Origin: an uncultured Desulfuromonas sp.
GTDB lineage: Bacteria > Desulfobacterota > Desulfuromonadia > Desulfuromonadales > Desulfuromonadaceae
Length of the DNA: 64,000 nucleotides
NCBI RefSeq assembly: GCF_963678835.1
Contig: NZ_OY787469.1
Coordinates: 1,798,001 to 1,862,000 of the forward strand
Direction: 5' to 3'
The translations under genes and the position numbers were made by a program. Below the pieces are notes generated by a model, which had not been told where the DNA came from, did no database searches, and was given only the letters and a program-made list of their open reading frames with translations. Below, piece by piece: positions 32,113 to 41,035 of this stretch (positions are counted from its first letter, which is position 1; each line of letters opens with the position of its first letter).

Positions 32113-34944
32113 TCAGGCGTCGGTTTCTGGTGCCGGTTCGGCCTTCTTCTTGCGCGGAGCGCGGCGTTTGGGTTTTTCTTCCCCCTCTTCTGCGGCCTTT
32201 TCCGTGCTTTTTTTGCTCCGAGTCGTTTTCTTGGGCGTTTCTTTCTCTGACGACTCTTCTGTCGTGGTTTTTCTTGTCGTACGGCTGCGTGTTGGTTTTT
32301 TCTCCGTTAATTTGTCCGCATCCGCTGGTTTTTCCGTATCGTCCACCGCTTTTTTGGTTGTTGTGGTACGACGGCGCGTTGTTTTCTTTTTGGGCGTTTC
32401 TTCCGTACCCTCAGCTGCGGTTTCTGCTGGTTTCTCTGTCGCCTCTGCAGCTTTTTCCGGAGCTTTTTTCGTTGTAGTCCGGCGACGACGCACTGGTTTT
32501 TTCTCCGGTGGTGCGTCGTTGCTATCTGTCTGTGTTGCTTCAGCCGATGCGGTTTCCGAGGCTGTCGTTGTCTTAGCAGTGGTTTTGCGCCGGGTGGTTT
32601 TCTTCGCTGGCGCAGCCTTCTTTTCGCTCGATTTCGCGCTCTCCTGAGCTGTGTCAGGCACCGCTTCAGCTGGTGTTGTGGCGTCTGCCGTGGCTGTTTT
32701 GCGGGTGGTGCGACGGCGTCGCGGCGCAGGCTTGGTTTCCTCTGCGGCCTCGCTGGTCTCGTTATCCGACTTCACCTCAGCGGAAGCGTCACTGGTCGCC
32801 ACTGGTTTACGGCGCGGAGCTCGGCGTGTTGGTTTTTTCTCGGTTTGTGTGTCTGATTCAACAGACGCACTGTCTGTCGAGACCTTTTGCTGGAAACGTT
32901 CATCTGCAGCGTTAACCTCAGATGCGGTCTGTTCTGTTTGCTCGGTTTCCTTTGGCGGAGTTTTTTTACGAGCAGGGCGACGGCGCGCGGGTTTACGCGA
33001 TGTTTTGGCCTTATCCGTCTCTTCGGGAGCGTCGCCACTTTTTGTCGTGTCCTCTTGAGATTCCACAGGGGGGGATGGCTGCGTTTGGGCTTCGGTCCCC
33101 TTTTCGTCAGCGAGTGTCTGCTCTGGCTGCGCCGGTGTCTCAGTTGGTTGAGGTGTTTGCGCTTGTGCCGTTTTTTGCTGGTCCTGATCCGTAGCGGCTT
33201 GGGACACCTCTGCAGCTGTTTCGTCGTTGGTCTCTTCGCTTCGTTTGTTGCGGTCGTTACGACGACGGTTGGGGCGGCGGCGACGGCGAGGTGATTTGCG
33301 TGGCGTTTCGTCGCCTTTCTCGTCCTTCTGATCGTTTTCAGGGGGCTCCTGTTCGGTGCTGGATGTTTCCGGTAACACGACATCAATGTTGGCACGTTCT
33401 GACAGATCCGTGTCAACCAGTGGTCCAGGGGCGTTGTGATTTTCTTGGAGTGGTTCGCGCGACTGTTTGACGAACTCGATGTCGATCTGTTCCGGAAGGT
33501 AACCCGGATCACCCTTGATTTCGATGGTCAACTTGTAGCGTTGTTCGAGGTCGTAGAGCTCGCGGCGCTTGTTGTTGAGCAAATAGTTCGCCGTATCCAG
33601 AGCCGCTGTGCACACCACCGCTTCGATATGGCCTTTGGCCGTGCCGGCCTGGATACGGCGCAGCAGGGCGATGGAACGGCTTTCATCACTGCGGATGCGG
33701 CCACTACCCTGACAATGTGGGCACATGTTGTAGCTGCCTTCGCCAAGATTGGCTTTGATCCGTTGGCGACTCATCTCCAACAGGCCAAACTGGTGACTGA
33801 TGCGGCCGACGGTAACGCGGGCTTTATCAATCTTCAGCGCGTTTTTCAGGGCTTTTTCCACTTCGCGGGCATTGCGACGCTGGCGCATGTCGATAAAGTC
33901 GATGACAATCAGGCCGCCCATGTCGCGCAGGCGCAGTTGACGGGCAACTTCAACGGCAGCCTCCAGGTTGACGCGATGGGCCGTGGCTTCAACATCCTGT
34001 TCGCCGCCCATTTTTCCGGAGTTGACATCAATGGCAACCAGAGCTTCGGTCTGGTCGAGGACAATGGAGCCGCCGGAGGGCAGGTTCACCGTATTGCTCG
34101 ACAGATGGGAAATCTGTTCCTCGATCTGATAACGGGCAAAAATTGGTCGCCGCTCCTGGTGCAGTTTGACTAACGGCATGTATTCGGGCATCACCGCCTT
34201 GAAAAAATCGCGAGCCTCTTGGAACACCTCGCGGTCATCAATAAGCACTTCGTCGATTTCAGGCGAGAAGTAATCGCGAATTGAACGCAGTACCAGGTTG
34301 GACTCCTGATAGATCAACGCCGGTGCTTTGGCTTTTTCACTGTGACTGACAATACTGTTGTAGGTATTGAGCAGATAATCGAAATCGCGTTTGAGTTCTT
34401 CAGGAGGTTGGTCAATGGCGGCGGTGCGGATGATGTACCCCATGTTGTCGGGCAGCTCTAGGCTGGACAACGTGTTCTTGATCTCTTTACGCACATGATC
34501 GTTGTCGATCTTGCGCGAAATCCCCCGCGATGAGCTTTGCGGAATCAGGACCATGTAACGTCCGGGCAGGGAGACTTCCGTGGTCAGAGCTGCGCCCTTG
34601 GTGCCACGCTCTTCTTTCACAACCTGAACCAGAATCTGTTGGCCGCGCTTGAGGATTTCGGTAATGGGCGGTCGACGGTTGCTCTGGCCTTCGTCGTCGC
34701 GTTTGGGATAAAGAGAGGGATGGATTTCACCGATTTGCAAAAAGCCGGGGCGTTGTGCGCCGTAATCGATGAACGCGGCCTGCAATCCTTGTTCAACCCG
34801 GATCACTTCGCCTTTGTAGATGTTTCCTTTGGTTTGCTGGTGCCCAGCGGTTTCGATATCCAGTTCAGTGAGGGTACCGTCTTCAACAATCGCGACCCGA
34901 TCCTCTTCAGGAAGGGTGGCGTTGATTAACATTTTTTTACTCAT
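32113..34944 (-). CDS. rne: Ribonuclease E/G with long basic repetitive tail
   Basis: 943 residues from the ATG at 34944; the longer upstream frame has no support. The core, about 1-505, has the S1 domain ('GNIYKGEVIRVEQGLQAAFI'), the catalytic Asp residues in 'VAIDVNSGK' and 'LIVIDFIDMRQRRNAREVE', and the zinc link 'CPHCQGSGRIRS'. The remaining 430 or so residues are low complexity. Basic blocks such as RRRTTRKT, RRAPRRK and KKTTRRKTT alternate with E/A/T/D-rich acidic stretches. It should start mRNA decay and rRNA/tRNA processing. The tail probably binds RNA and may act as a degradosome scaffold. RNase G (rng) would lack such a tail, so I prefer rne, though the core alone cannot decide. Confidence 0.88.
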   Translation of the reverse strand: MSKKMLINATLPEEDRVAIVEDGTLTELDIETAGHQQTKGNIYKGEVIRVEQGLQAAFIDYGAQRPGFLQIGEIHPSLYPKRDDEGQSNRRPPITEILKRGQQILVQVVKEERGTKGAALTTEVSLPGRYMVLIPQSSSRGISRKIDNDHVRKEIKNTLSSLELPDNMGYIIRTAAIDQPPEELKRDFDYLLNTYNSIVSHSEKAKAPALIYQESNLVLRSIRDYFSPEIDEVLIDDREVFQEARDFFKAVMPEYMPLVKLHQERRPIFARYQIEEQISHLSSNTVNLPSGGSIVLDQTEALVAIDVNSGKMGGEQDVEATAHRVNLEAAVEVARQLRLRDMGGLIVIDFIDMRQRRNAREVEKALKNALKIDKARVTVGRISHQFGLLEMSRQRIKANLGEGSYNMCPHCQGSGRIRSDESRSIALLRRIQAGTAKGHIEAVVCTAALDTANYLLNNKRRELYDLEQRYKLTIEIKGDPGYLPEQIDIEFVKQSREPLQENHNAPGPLVDTDLSERANIDVVLPETSSTEQEPPENDQKDEKGDETPRKSPRRRRRPNRRRNDRNKRSEETNDETAAEVSQAATDQDQQKTAQAQTPQPTETPAQPEQTLADEKGTEAQTQPSPPVESQEDTTKSGDAPEETDKAKTSRKPARRRPARKKTPPKETEQTEQTASEVNAADERFQQKVSTDSASVESDTQTEKKPTRRAPRRKPVATSDASAEVKSDNETSEAAEETKPAPRRRRTTRKTATADATTPAEAVPDTAQESAKSSEKKAAPAKKTTRRKTTAKTTTASETASAEATQTDSNDAPPEKKPVRRRRTTTKKAPEKAAEATEKPAETAAEGTEETPKKKTTRRRTTTTKKAVDDTEKPADADKLTEKKPTRSRTTRKTTTEESSEKETPKKTTRSKKSTEKAAEEGEEKPKRRAPRKKKAEPAPETDA

Positions 34945-35489
34945 GCATGACCTTTTAAATGCATTGTTCATTGCGAACAATGTGGGGGACGCCATTGGCT
35001 GGAGTCGTCCCGCATTAACTGATAGCGGTTTGCCGGAAACTTCGGAAAACCTACCGACTGTGCACATGGTTATGCCGATTGGGCCGCATTGTGTCTTGTC
35101 GGTGTAGAATACGATAGCCGTGTTGTTACGGCAGGCGTTCCCAGTCAGGAACGCGTTACACTTTTTCCGGCGTTACACCGCGGGGATCGTCGTGCGTTTC
35201 AGGCGCCATGAACTGTCACTGTCCAACGTGAAGGTTACAGGGATCTCAACCGCATTGAGGTCGGATATATAACGCAGTGCATGGTCCTCGCCAACAGATC
35301 GTCCTGATTGTATCGGTGGTGTAAAGAACCGGAGTAAACGTCTTGGAGCATTGTGACACGGCCCGGAGGGATGATCCGTGAAACCACTGTCCATTGCTCT
35401 ACTTGGTGCTGTACTATACCAGATCGGTGATGTTTGTCACCGTAATAAACGGAATCTATTTGGAAAATGTGAGTTTTTTTATAAAAAAT
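34945..35489. other. Long gene-free region upstream of the RNase E/G gene
   Basis: Nearly 550 bases with no convincing gene. Hairpins are visible near 34982-35015 (GGGACG/CGTCCC) and at 35135-35154 (GCGTTCC/GGAACGC). A minus-strand frame at 35173-35394 ends in a protein-like stretch (VEIPVTFTLDSDSSWRLKR), which could be the tail of a decayed gene, but it lacks a ribosome site. The region may be a long leader for the RNase gene, since RNase E controls its own mRNA through its leader in enterics. Confidence 0.4.
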
Positions 35490-35519
35490 GCCCCCGACCG
35501 GAGGAGCCGAGTCGGGGGC
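35482..35519 (-). terminator. Terminator of the DRTGG gene
   Basis: GCCCCCGAC (35490-35498) pairs with GTCGGGGGC (35511-35519). On the minus strand it is followed by ATTTTTTAT. It lies 28 bases past the stop of the BioD-like/DRTGG gene. Confidence 0.88.
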
Positions 35520-35546
35520 CAAGGACAACATGAGATGGTTGTTCGG

Positions 35547-36677
35547 TTACGCCAGGGCGACAGCTTTGCGGCGACCTTTCGCCGGATGCAGGCAACGGTC
35601 GATGGTGGCAAAGTCCAGCTCTGTTTCCGCCAAGGTGCGGATCAGATGGATTTTTTCGTCGTCCTGCGCAGTAATTTTTGAGACATCATCTTTGACGGTG
35701 GCAAAGGTTTCTGCCGTGGTACCGGGGATGCGCACATAAGGGATGCCGCTGTCGTCAAGGATCTGTTTGGTGATCCGGGACATCTCCGTACTGCCGGGGA
35801 TCACCAGACCGGCCAGTTTTTTACGATATTCCGGCAGATGATAAAGCGACGACAGCATGACCAAAAGTTCATCGCGACTGCTGGTAACAATCAACAGTGT
35901 CGATTCCTCAAGCAGGTCGGCGACCCGTTGTGATGAGGCGGCGCCGAGTTGAACCGTGTGAATGATGCGATTGTATTGTTCTTGATCACCGTGCAGCGGT
36001 GTTTTCAGCAGTTGCGAAATTCGGCCGAGTGTCGGGTTGGCCAGAACCGGCGAGTAATTAAAGCCGCCGGCAACATGCAAAGGCTGATCAGCAAAGGCGT
36101 TGCGCAGGAACGCAAGGTTTTCCTCGCGTTTTTCCGTGATCAGCTTGTTGGCCAGCAGCAGACGGACATCGGCACCTTCCCGTTCGAACAGGGCCAAATT
36201 CAGGGTGACATGGTCAATGACGTTGCCAATGCCCCCTCCGGAAACCATCACCACCGGAGCATCAAGCATGCGTGCCACCTGAGCGTTGTTCAGGCCGACA
36301 ACCGAACCGACGCCACCATGTCCCGCCCCTTCGATAATGACAAAATCGCAACGTTCTTCCAACGTCTGTGCCGCCTGGAGAATCTGGTCGCGCATGGCTT
36401 CGGCGCACAGTTTGCCCTGCAGCACCTGCTTGGTTGTCCCTTGTTGCACCACCACCGGTGACATGCAGTCGAGATCGTCATGCAGATCATAGATTTCCGC
36501 GGTTAGTGCCGCGTCTTTATCCATCAAGCGGCCTTGATACATGATCGGTTTGGGCCCCAGAGGCTTGATGAATCCGACCCGGCGGTATTGTTTGCGCGCC
36601 AGATGCATTAACGACAGACTGATGGTTGTTTTTCCGCAGTGCTGACCGGTCGCGGCAATGAAAATTTTTTTGCACAT
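35547..36677 (-). CDS. BioD-like/DRTGG protein (phosphotransacetylase N-terminal-like)
   Basis: 376 residues. The first 210 or so are a P-loop domain of the BioD/CobB fold: 'FIAATGQHCGKTTISLSLMH' with the nucleotide loop, 'VGFIKPLGP', and 'VIIEGAGHGGVGSVVGLNNA'. About 215-330 match the DRTGG domain found in the N-terminal half of long phosphotransacetylases, and the final 40 residues are charged. The acetyltransferase domain itself is absent. Function is unproven; an acetyl-phosphate or CoA-related sensor is possible by analogy. It is the only gene of its transcription unit. Confidence 0.8.
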   Translation of the reverse strand: MCKKIFIAATGQHCGKTTISLSLMHLARKQYRRVGFIKPLGPKPIMYQGRLMDKDAALTAEIYDLHDDLDCMSPVVVQQGTTKQVLQGKLCAEAMRDQILQAAQTLEERCDFVIIEGAGHGGVGSVVGLNNAQVARMLDAPVVMVSGGGIGNVIDHVTLNLALFEREGADVRLLLANKLITEKREENLAFLRNAFADQPLHVAGGFNYSPVLANPTLGRISQLLKTPLHGDQEQYNRIIHTVQLGAASSQRVADLLEESTLLIVTSSRDELLVMLSSLYHLPEYRKKLAGLVIPGSTEMSRITKQILDDSGIPYVRIPGTTAETFATVKDDVSKITAQDDEKIHLIRTLAETELDFATIDRCLHPAKGRRKAVALA

Positions 36678-37014
36678 TGTGGAGGGTCTCCCTGTTGCTG
36701 TCTCTTCCAGGTTTTTTGAAAGGTCCCCGGATAGGACTTTTCAACAGCCTGTCGGAGAGGATTGCAAGGTGGCTGCCAATCTTAGCCGAGGCGTTGAGTT
36801 GTTTTTATTGTTCTATGAATTCGGCGGGTTAGGGTTTTGGTTCCGGCACGGCTAAAGGACTTTCAGGGCGTTGTACGTTGTTGTGGCGGGCAGGGATTGC
36901 CTTGCAACTGTTTCATTTTAGTATGAAGTGGTCGAAGATGGGACACCCTGTGGTACCAACTGTCACCGGTGAGTCAATATGGTGTTCGTGGTGACGGACT
37001 GTTATACTGGCGCC
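36678..37014. other. Divergent spacer with dispersed repeat copy 3
   Basis: About 340 bases between the DRTGG gene and the sensor kinase gene. It holds the repeat at 36718-36760 and a GTCACC/GGTGAC inverted pair (36962-36967 and 36990-36995). TATACT at 37003-37008 lies only 6 bases before the chosen kinase start. I see no gene. Confidence 0.5.
36718..36760 (+). repeat. Dispersed intergenic repeat, copy 3 (short)
   Basis: GAAAGGTCC-CCGGATA-GGACTTTTC-AACAGCCTGTCGGAGAGG aligns base by base with the right end of copy 2 at 23626-23660, including the central CCCCGGAT. The hairpin arms differ between copies but still pair. Confidence 0.55.
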
Positions 37015-39498
37015 ATGATAACGCTTACCCTCCATCGTAAAATCCTATTGGCTTTCCTGGTGCTGGCCCTTGTGCCGCTGATCCTGCTGATTATCGGTGC
37101 GTCACGCAGTCTCGACAGTGTCGAAACCCTCGTACGCAAAGAGGCGACCCGGGCTCTGGACCAGCAGGCAGCACAAGCTCTGTCGCTGCGGGCGCAACAT
37201 GTGGCGTTGCACGTGGCTGATTTTTTGAGCCGAGTGGAAGCCGATGTGGACACTCTGGCCCTTTTGCCGGTTGATGACGCGTCATATCAGGCGTTTTATC
37301 GTCACCATCAACGTCGCCTGTGGCAGGAGACTGGTGCCGACGGGCAGCGCATTTATACCCGTGTTCCTCTATATCATGACCTGGTTTTTATCGGTGCACA
37401 GGGGCGTGAGCTCTTGCATGTGTCACAGGGCCAACCGGCCTCTTTGCGTGATCACCGTCAACCGGACAGGAGTGGCAAGCAGCTGGATGCGTTTTATCGA
37501 CGTGCCCGGCAGTTACAGGGGGACGCGGTGTATGTTTCACCGTTAATGGGCCGCCATGTGACCCGTAAGCAGCAATTGGCCGGACAAACGTATCAGGGGC
37601 TAATCCGTTTTTACCGCAAGGTGTATTCCTCTCAGGGGGAAGAGCAAGGCGTGGTGATGCTCGCGCTGGATCATCGTCATTTGATGGAGTTTACCCGCCA
37701 TATCAGTTCGGGACCGCAAGCGTTTGTTTTTGATGCCCGTTATGATGAGGGCAATTATGCCTTTATGTTCGACCGGCAGGGCTGGATGATTGCTCATCCT
37801 AAATTGTGGGATATCCGGGGCCTGAATGCGTCTGGACAGTGGGTTGAAGCCTTTCAGGGGGAAGCGGTGCATAAGGACGATGGCCGACGGGCGTACAACC
37901 TGTTTGAGGCCGGTGCGATACATCCAAACTATCCGCTGGTCGCGCAACAGGTGCTGTCCGGTCAATCCGGGATTGCCGATGTCACTAATGTCGGCGGTGC
38001 CGAAAAGATGATGGCGTTTGCACCGATTTTTTATCAGCCGCGTGGTGAAACCGGCCAACCGGTGTGGGGTGGGGTGACCATTGGTGCTGAGGTCGCTAAT
38101 TTTCACCGTGCCGCCCTGGCCACTTCGGCGGATATTCGTATCCGTTTTAACCGATTCTGGCGGCAGGGTTGGGCCTTGATTGCTGTCACGGTGCTGGTGT
38201 TATCCATCGTCGCCCATCTGCTCTCCCGTGGAATTTCCGGACCGTTGAATCGGCTGATTTCCAGTGCGCGTGGCATGGCTCAGGGCCGTTTTGCCGCGCC
38301 GCTTGACGTGCATGGCAGCGATGAAGTCGCCACCTTGACCGAAGCCTTTAATCAGATGGTTGATGAACTGCATCTGCGTCGCGAGCGCCTGGCGCACAGT
38401 CTGCAAGCTTTGCGTCGATCACGCAGTGAAATTCGGCTGGAACGTAACTTCACTCATACGGTGATGGAGAATATCGACACCGGTATCATGACGGTTGATG
38501 ACCAGGGGCGGGTGACGTCCATGAACCGGGCGGTACAGAACGTTCTTGGTCTGAAGGAGCGCACATTGAGCCGGTCACTGGCTCAAGTGTTTGACGGCTA
38601 TCCGGAAATTGCTGCGTCTTTATGCCCGAACAGCTTATCTGCTGACGCCCAACAGGGCTGGAGCCGCTATTATGAGTGCCAGCGTCAAGGCCGCACCCTG
38701 ACGTTTCGATTGGCCCTGTTTCCTCTGGCGCCGTCGGCGGATAACGGACTGATTCTGACCGTTGAAGATCTCACCGAGCGCGCTCAGATGCGCACCCGCT
38801 TGGCACGCATGGATCGTCTTGCCTCTCTGGGGCGACTGGCGGCCGGCCTGGCCCACGAAATCCGCAATCCGCTGACCGGAATCAGTTTATTACTGGACGA
38901 TCTGCATGATCGTTTGTTACATACCCCGAAAGATCAGGAGTTGATTCGCCGGGCGCTGGAAGAGATGGAGCGGCTTGAGGGATTGGTGGGCGACCTGCTC
39001 AAGTTTTCCCGAGTGTCGGCCAGTGACTGCCATCCCGGTGATGTGCGCGCTGTGGTTGAGCGTACGCTGGGATTGTTTGAGCAGGGTTGTGAGCGCAGTG
39101 GCGTTACTCTGGTGCGTGATTATGGCGAAACCCTGCCGCAAATTGCCCTTGATGAACAACGGATGCAGCAAGCTCTGCTTAACCTGTTGCGCAACGCGCA
39201 GGAAGCCATGGCTGAGGGCGGGACCCTGACAGTGTCGTTGCTGGCGTATCCCGAACATGTGTGTGTGCGGGTCTGTGATACCGGCATCGGCATGGATGAC
39301 GAACAGCGGCGGTTGATTTTTGAACCGTTTTACACCCGCAAAAAAGAGGGTAACGGCCTGGGGTTGGCCATTGTTCATAATATTGTTGCTGAGCACGATG
39401 GCCGCATTGAAGTGACCAGTACGCCAGGGCAGGGCAGTTGCTTTGAGCTGTGCTTTCCCCATTTGCCGCCGCATTCTGATGCAGCGAAGGACGAATAA
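37015..39498 (+). CDS. NtrB-type membrane sensor histidine kinase
   Basis: 827 residues from the ATG at 37015; an ATG 12 codons upstream is possible. Two membrane helices (about 7-28 and 385-405) enclose a periplasmic sensor of about 350 residues, dCache-like in size. HAMP follows (about 405-460), then PAS (about 485-590, 'MENIDTGIMTVDDQGRVTSM'). HisKA has H614 in 'GLAHEIRNPLTGISLL'. The ATPase domain has 'LLNLLRNAQEAM', 'DTGIGMD' and 'GNGLGLAIVH'. It should phosphorylate the sigma-54 activator encoded 3 bases downstream. The signal is unknown. Confidence 0.92.
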   Translation: MITLTLHRKILLAFLVLALVPLILLIIGASRSLDSVETLVRKEATRALDQQAAQALSLRAQHVALHVADFLSRVEADVDTLALLPVDDASYQAFYRHHQRRLWQETGADGQRIYTRVPLYHDLVFIGAQGRELLHVSQGQPASLRDHRQPDRSGKQLDAFYRRARQLQGDAVYVSPLMGRHVTRKQQLAGQTYQGLIRFYRKVYSSQGEEQGVVMLALDHRHLMEFTRHISSGPQAFVFDARYDEGNYAFMFDRQGWMIAHPKLWDIRGLNASGQWVEAFQGEAVHKDDGRRAYNLFEAGAIHPNYPLVAQQVLSGQSGIADVTNVGGAEKMMAFAPIFYQPRGETGQPVWGGVTIGAEVANFHRAALATSADIRIRFNRFWRQGWALIAVTVLVLSIVAHLLSRGISGPLNRLISSARGMAQGRFAAPLDVHGSDEVATLTEAFNQMVDELHLRRERLAHSLQALRRSRSEIRLERNFTHTVMENIDTGIMTVDDQGRVTSMNRAVQNVLGLKERTLSRSLAQVFDGYPEIAASLCPNSLSADAQQGWSRYYECQRQGRTLTFRLALFPLAPSADNGLILTVEDLTERAQMRTRLARMDRLASLGRLAAGLAHEIRNPLTGISLLLDDLHDRLLHTPKDQELIRRALEEMERLEGLVGDLLKFSRVSASDCHPGDVRAVVERTLGLFEQGCERSGVTLVRDYGETLPQIALDEQRMQQALLNLLRNAQEAMAEGGTLTVSLLAYPEHVCVRVCDTGIGMDDEQRRLIFEPFYTRKKEGNGLGLAIVHNIVAEHDGRIEVTSTPGQGSCFELCFPHLPPHSDAAKDE

Positions 39499-39501
39499 GG
39501 T

Positions 39502-40890
39502 ATGGATAAAATTCTTATTGTCGATGACGAGGCGTTTATTCGCGAGAACCTTGAGCGGATTCTCGGTGAAGACGGTTACCAGCTGTTTGGCTGTGACGGG
39601 CCGAAATCGGCCTTGCAGATTGCTGAACAGGAGGAGATCGATCTGGTGCTGTTGGATCTCAACCTTGGTGCGGCGAGCGGGTTGGATGTTTTGCAGCAGT
39701 TGCAGACCGTGGATCCGGATATTCTGGTGATTATCATCACCGGCTACGGCACGGTGGAAAGTGCGGTTCAGGCTCTGAAAATGGGGGCCTATGATTACAT
39801 CAAAAAGCCGTTCAAGTCCGATGCCATCCGCCTGATCGTCAAACTGGCTCTGGAAAAACGCAGCCTGCAGCGCGAAATCCGCCGTTTGCGTCGTCGCTCA
39901 GAAGCCGACCTTCTTGAACAAGCCAACATGGTCGGCTCCAGCCGGCAGTTGTTGGATGTGGTGCATCAGGTTGAGGATGTTGCCCAGCATGACACGGCCA
40001 CGGTGCTGATCAGTGGCGAAAGCGGTACCGGCAAGGAGCTGGTCGCCCGGGCGATTCACAACCTGTCATCGCGCCAGCGTCAACCGTTTATCGAAGTCAA
40101 TTGCGGTTCGTTGCCATTCAACTTGTTGGAAACTGAACTGTTCGGTCACGAAAAAGGGGCGTTTACCGATGCCCATGCCCGGAAGATCGGCCTGTTTGAA
40201 GAGGCCAACGGTGGCACCCTGTTTCTCGACGAAATCGGCGAGATGGATATGGCGTTGCAGGTGAAGTTGTTGCGGGTGCTCGAAGACCGCAAAATCCGTC
40301 GCCTGGGCGGCAACCGCAATATCGATATTGATGTGCGGGTGATTGCCGCCACCAACTGCGATCTCAATGGGGCGATTCAAGAGAAAACCTTTCGTGAAGA
40401 TCTGTTTTACCGCCTCAATGTTTTTCCCATTACCATGCCGCCGTTGCGCGAACGACGCGATGACATTCCGTTGCTGCTTGATCATTTTCTCAAACGCTAC
40501 AGCCGCGAATTCAATCGTCCGGTGCGTGAGATTTCCGCCGAGGCTCTCGGGTTGTTGAGTCGTTACCATTGGCCGGGCAATGTGCGGGAGTTGCGCAATA
40601 TGGTCGAGCGGATCTGCATCATGCATCGTAATGAAGTGATTACTCCGGACATGCTGCCGGTTGAAGTGCGTGGCCCGGCACCGCAGCAGACTGTTGCGCT
40701 GGATTGGGTGCTGCCACCGCAGGGCATGTGTCTGGAGTCGATGGTTGAGGAGCTGGAGACAAAGCTGATTCGTCAGGCACTGGATATGACGGCGGGCAAT
40801 GTGGCCAAGACCGCCCGGTTGCTCAATCTTGCTCGCGGAACGTTACGTTACAAGCTGGAAAAATACCATCTGCTTGATGAACCCTGTTGA
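39502..40890 (+). CDS. NtrC-family sigma-54-dependent response regulator with GAFTDA loop
   Basis: 462 residues: receiver (1-120, with phospho-Asp in 'VLLDLNLG' and Lys in 'IKKPFKS'), AAA+ domain (about 145-375, Walker A 'GESGTGKE', Walker B '[11 protein letters not shown]', arginine fingers in '[14 protein letters not shown]') and a Fis-type helix-turn-helix at 435-460 ('[20 protein letters not shown]'). The sigma-54 contact loop reads GAFTDA (219-224) instead of GAFTGA, which may change its interaction with sigma-54. It is the partner of the kinase just upstream. Targets are unknown. Confidence 0.94.
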   Translation: MDKILIVDDEAFIRENLERILGEDGYQLFGCDGPKSALQIAEQEEIDLVLLDLNLGAASGLDVLQQLQTVDPDILVIIITGYGTVESAVQALKMGAYDYIKKPFKSDAIRLIVKLALEKRSLQREIRRLRRRSEADLLEQANMVGSSRQLLDVVHQVEDVAQHDTATVLISGESGTGKELVARAIHNLSSRQRQPFIEVNCGSLPFNLLETELFGHEKGAFTDAHARKIGLFEEANGGTLFLDEIGEMDMALQVKLLRVLEDRKIRRLGGNRNIDIDVRVIAATNCDLNGAIQEKTFREDLFYRLNVFPITMPPLRERRDDIPLLLDHFLKRYSREFNRPVREISAEALGLLSRYHWPGNVRELRNMVERICIMHRNEVITPDMLPVEVRGPAPQQTVALDWVLPPQGMCLESMVEELETKLIRQALDMTAGNVAKTARLLNLARGTLRYKLEKYHLLDEPC

Positions 40891-41000
40891 TAACGCACCA
40901 CTGAGCTGCTCTGATTGCGTGCGGAATTTCAGCATAAAGACAGAGCGGCGAACTTTTTTGTACAAGGTGTTCTATTAAGTGAAAATAAAAAAATTTAGGC
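40891..41000. other. AT-rich spacer after the NtrC-type gene
   Basis: First part of a 436-base gap. AT-rich with T and A runs, leading into the promoter at 41001. No gene or clear terminator. The rest of the gap (41181-41326) is also gene-free and leads to the M16 gene. Confidence 0.5.
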
Positions 41001-41029
41001 TTGCTGAATTTTTTGTTTATAGCTATAGT
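41001..41029 (+). promoter_or_regulatory. Sigma-70 promoter of a small RNA or leader
   Basis: TTGCTG (41001-41006), exactly 17 bases, then TATAGT (41024-41029). This is one of the best promoter matches in the window. Transcription would begin near 41036. Confidence 0.65.
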
Positions 41030-41035
41030 AACGTC

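Noticed and set aside
32772..33512. 246-codon minus-strand frame rich in Arg/Lys/Thr
   Set aside because: Alternative frame of the repetitive RNase E/G tail; its composition is a by-product of that repeat.
33436..34173. 245-codon plus-strand frame
   Set aside because: Antisense to the RNase E/G catalytic core, which is strongly conserved.
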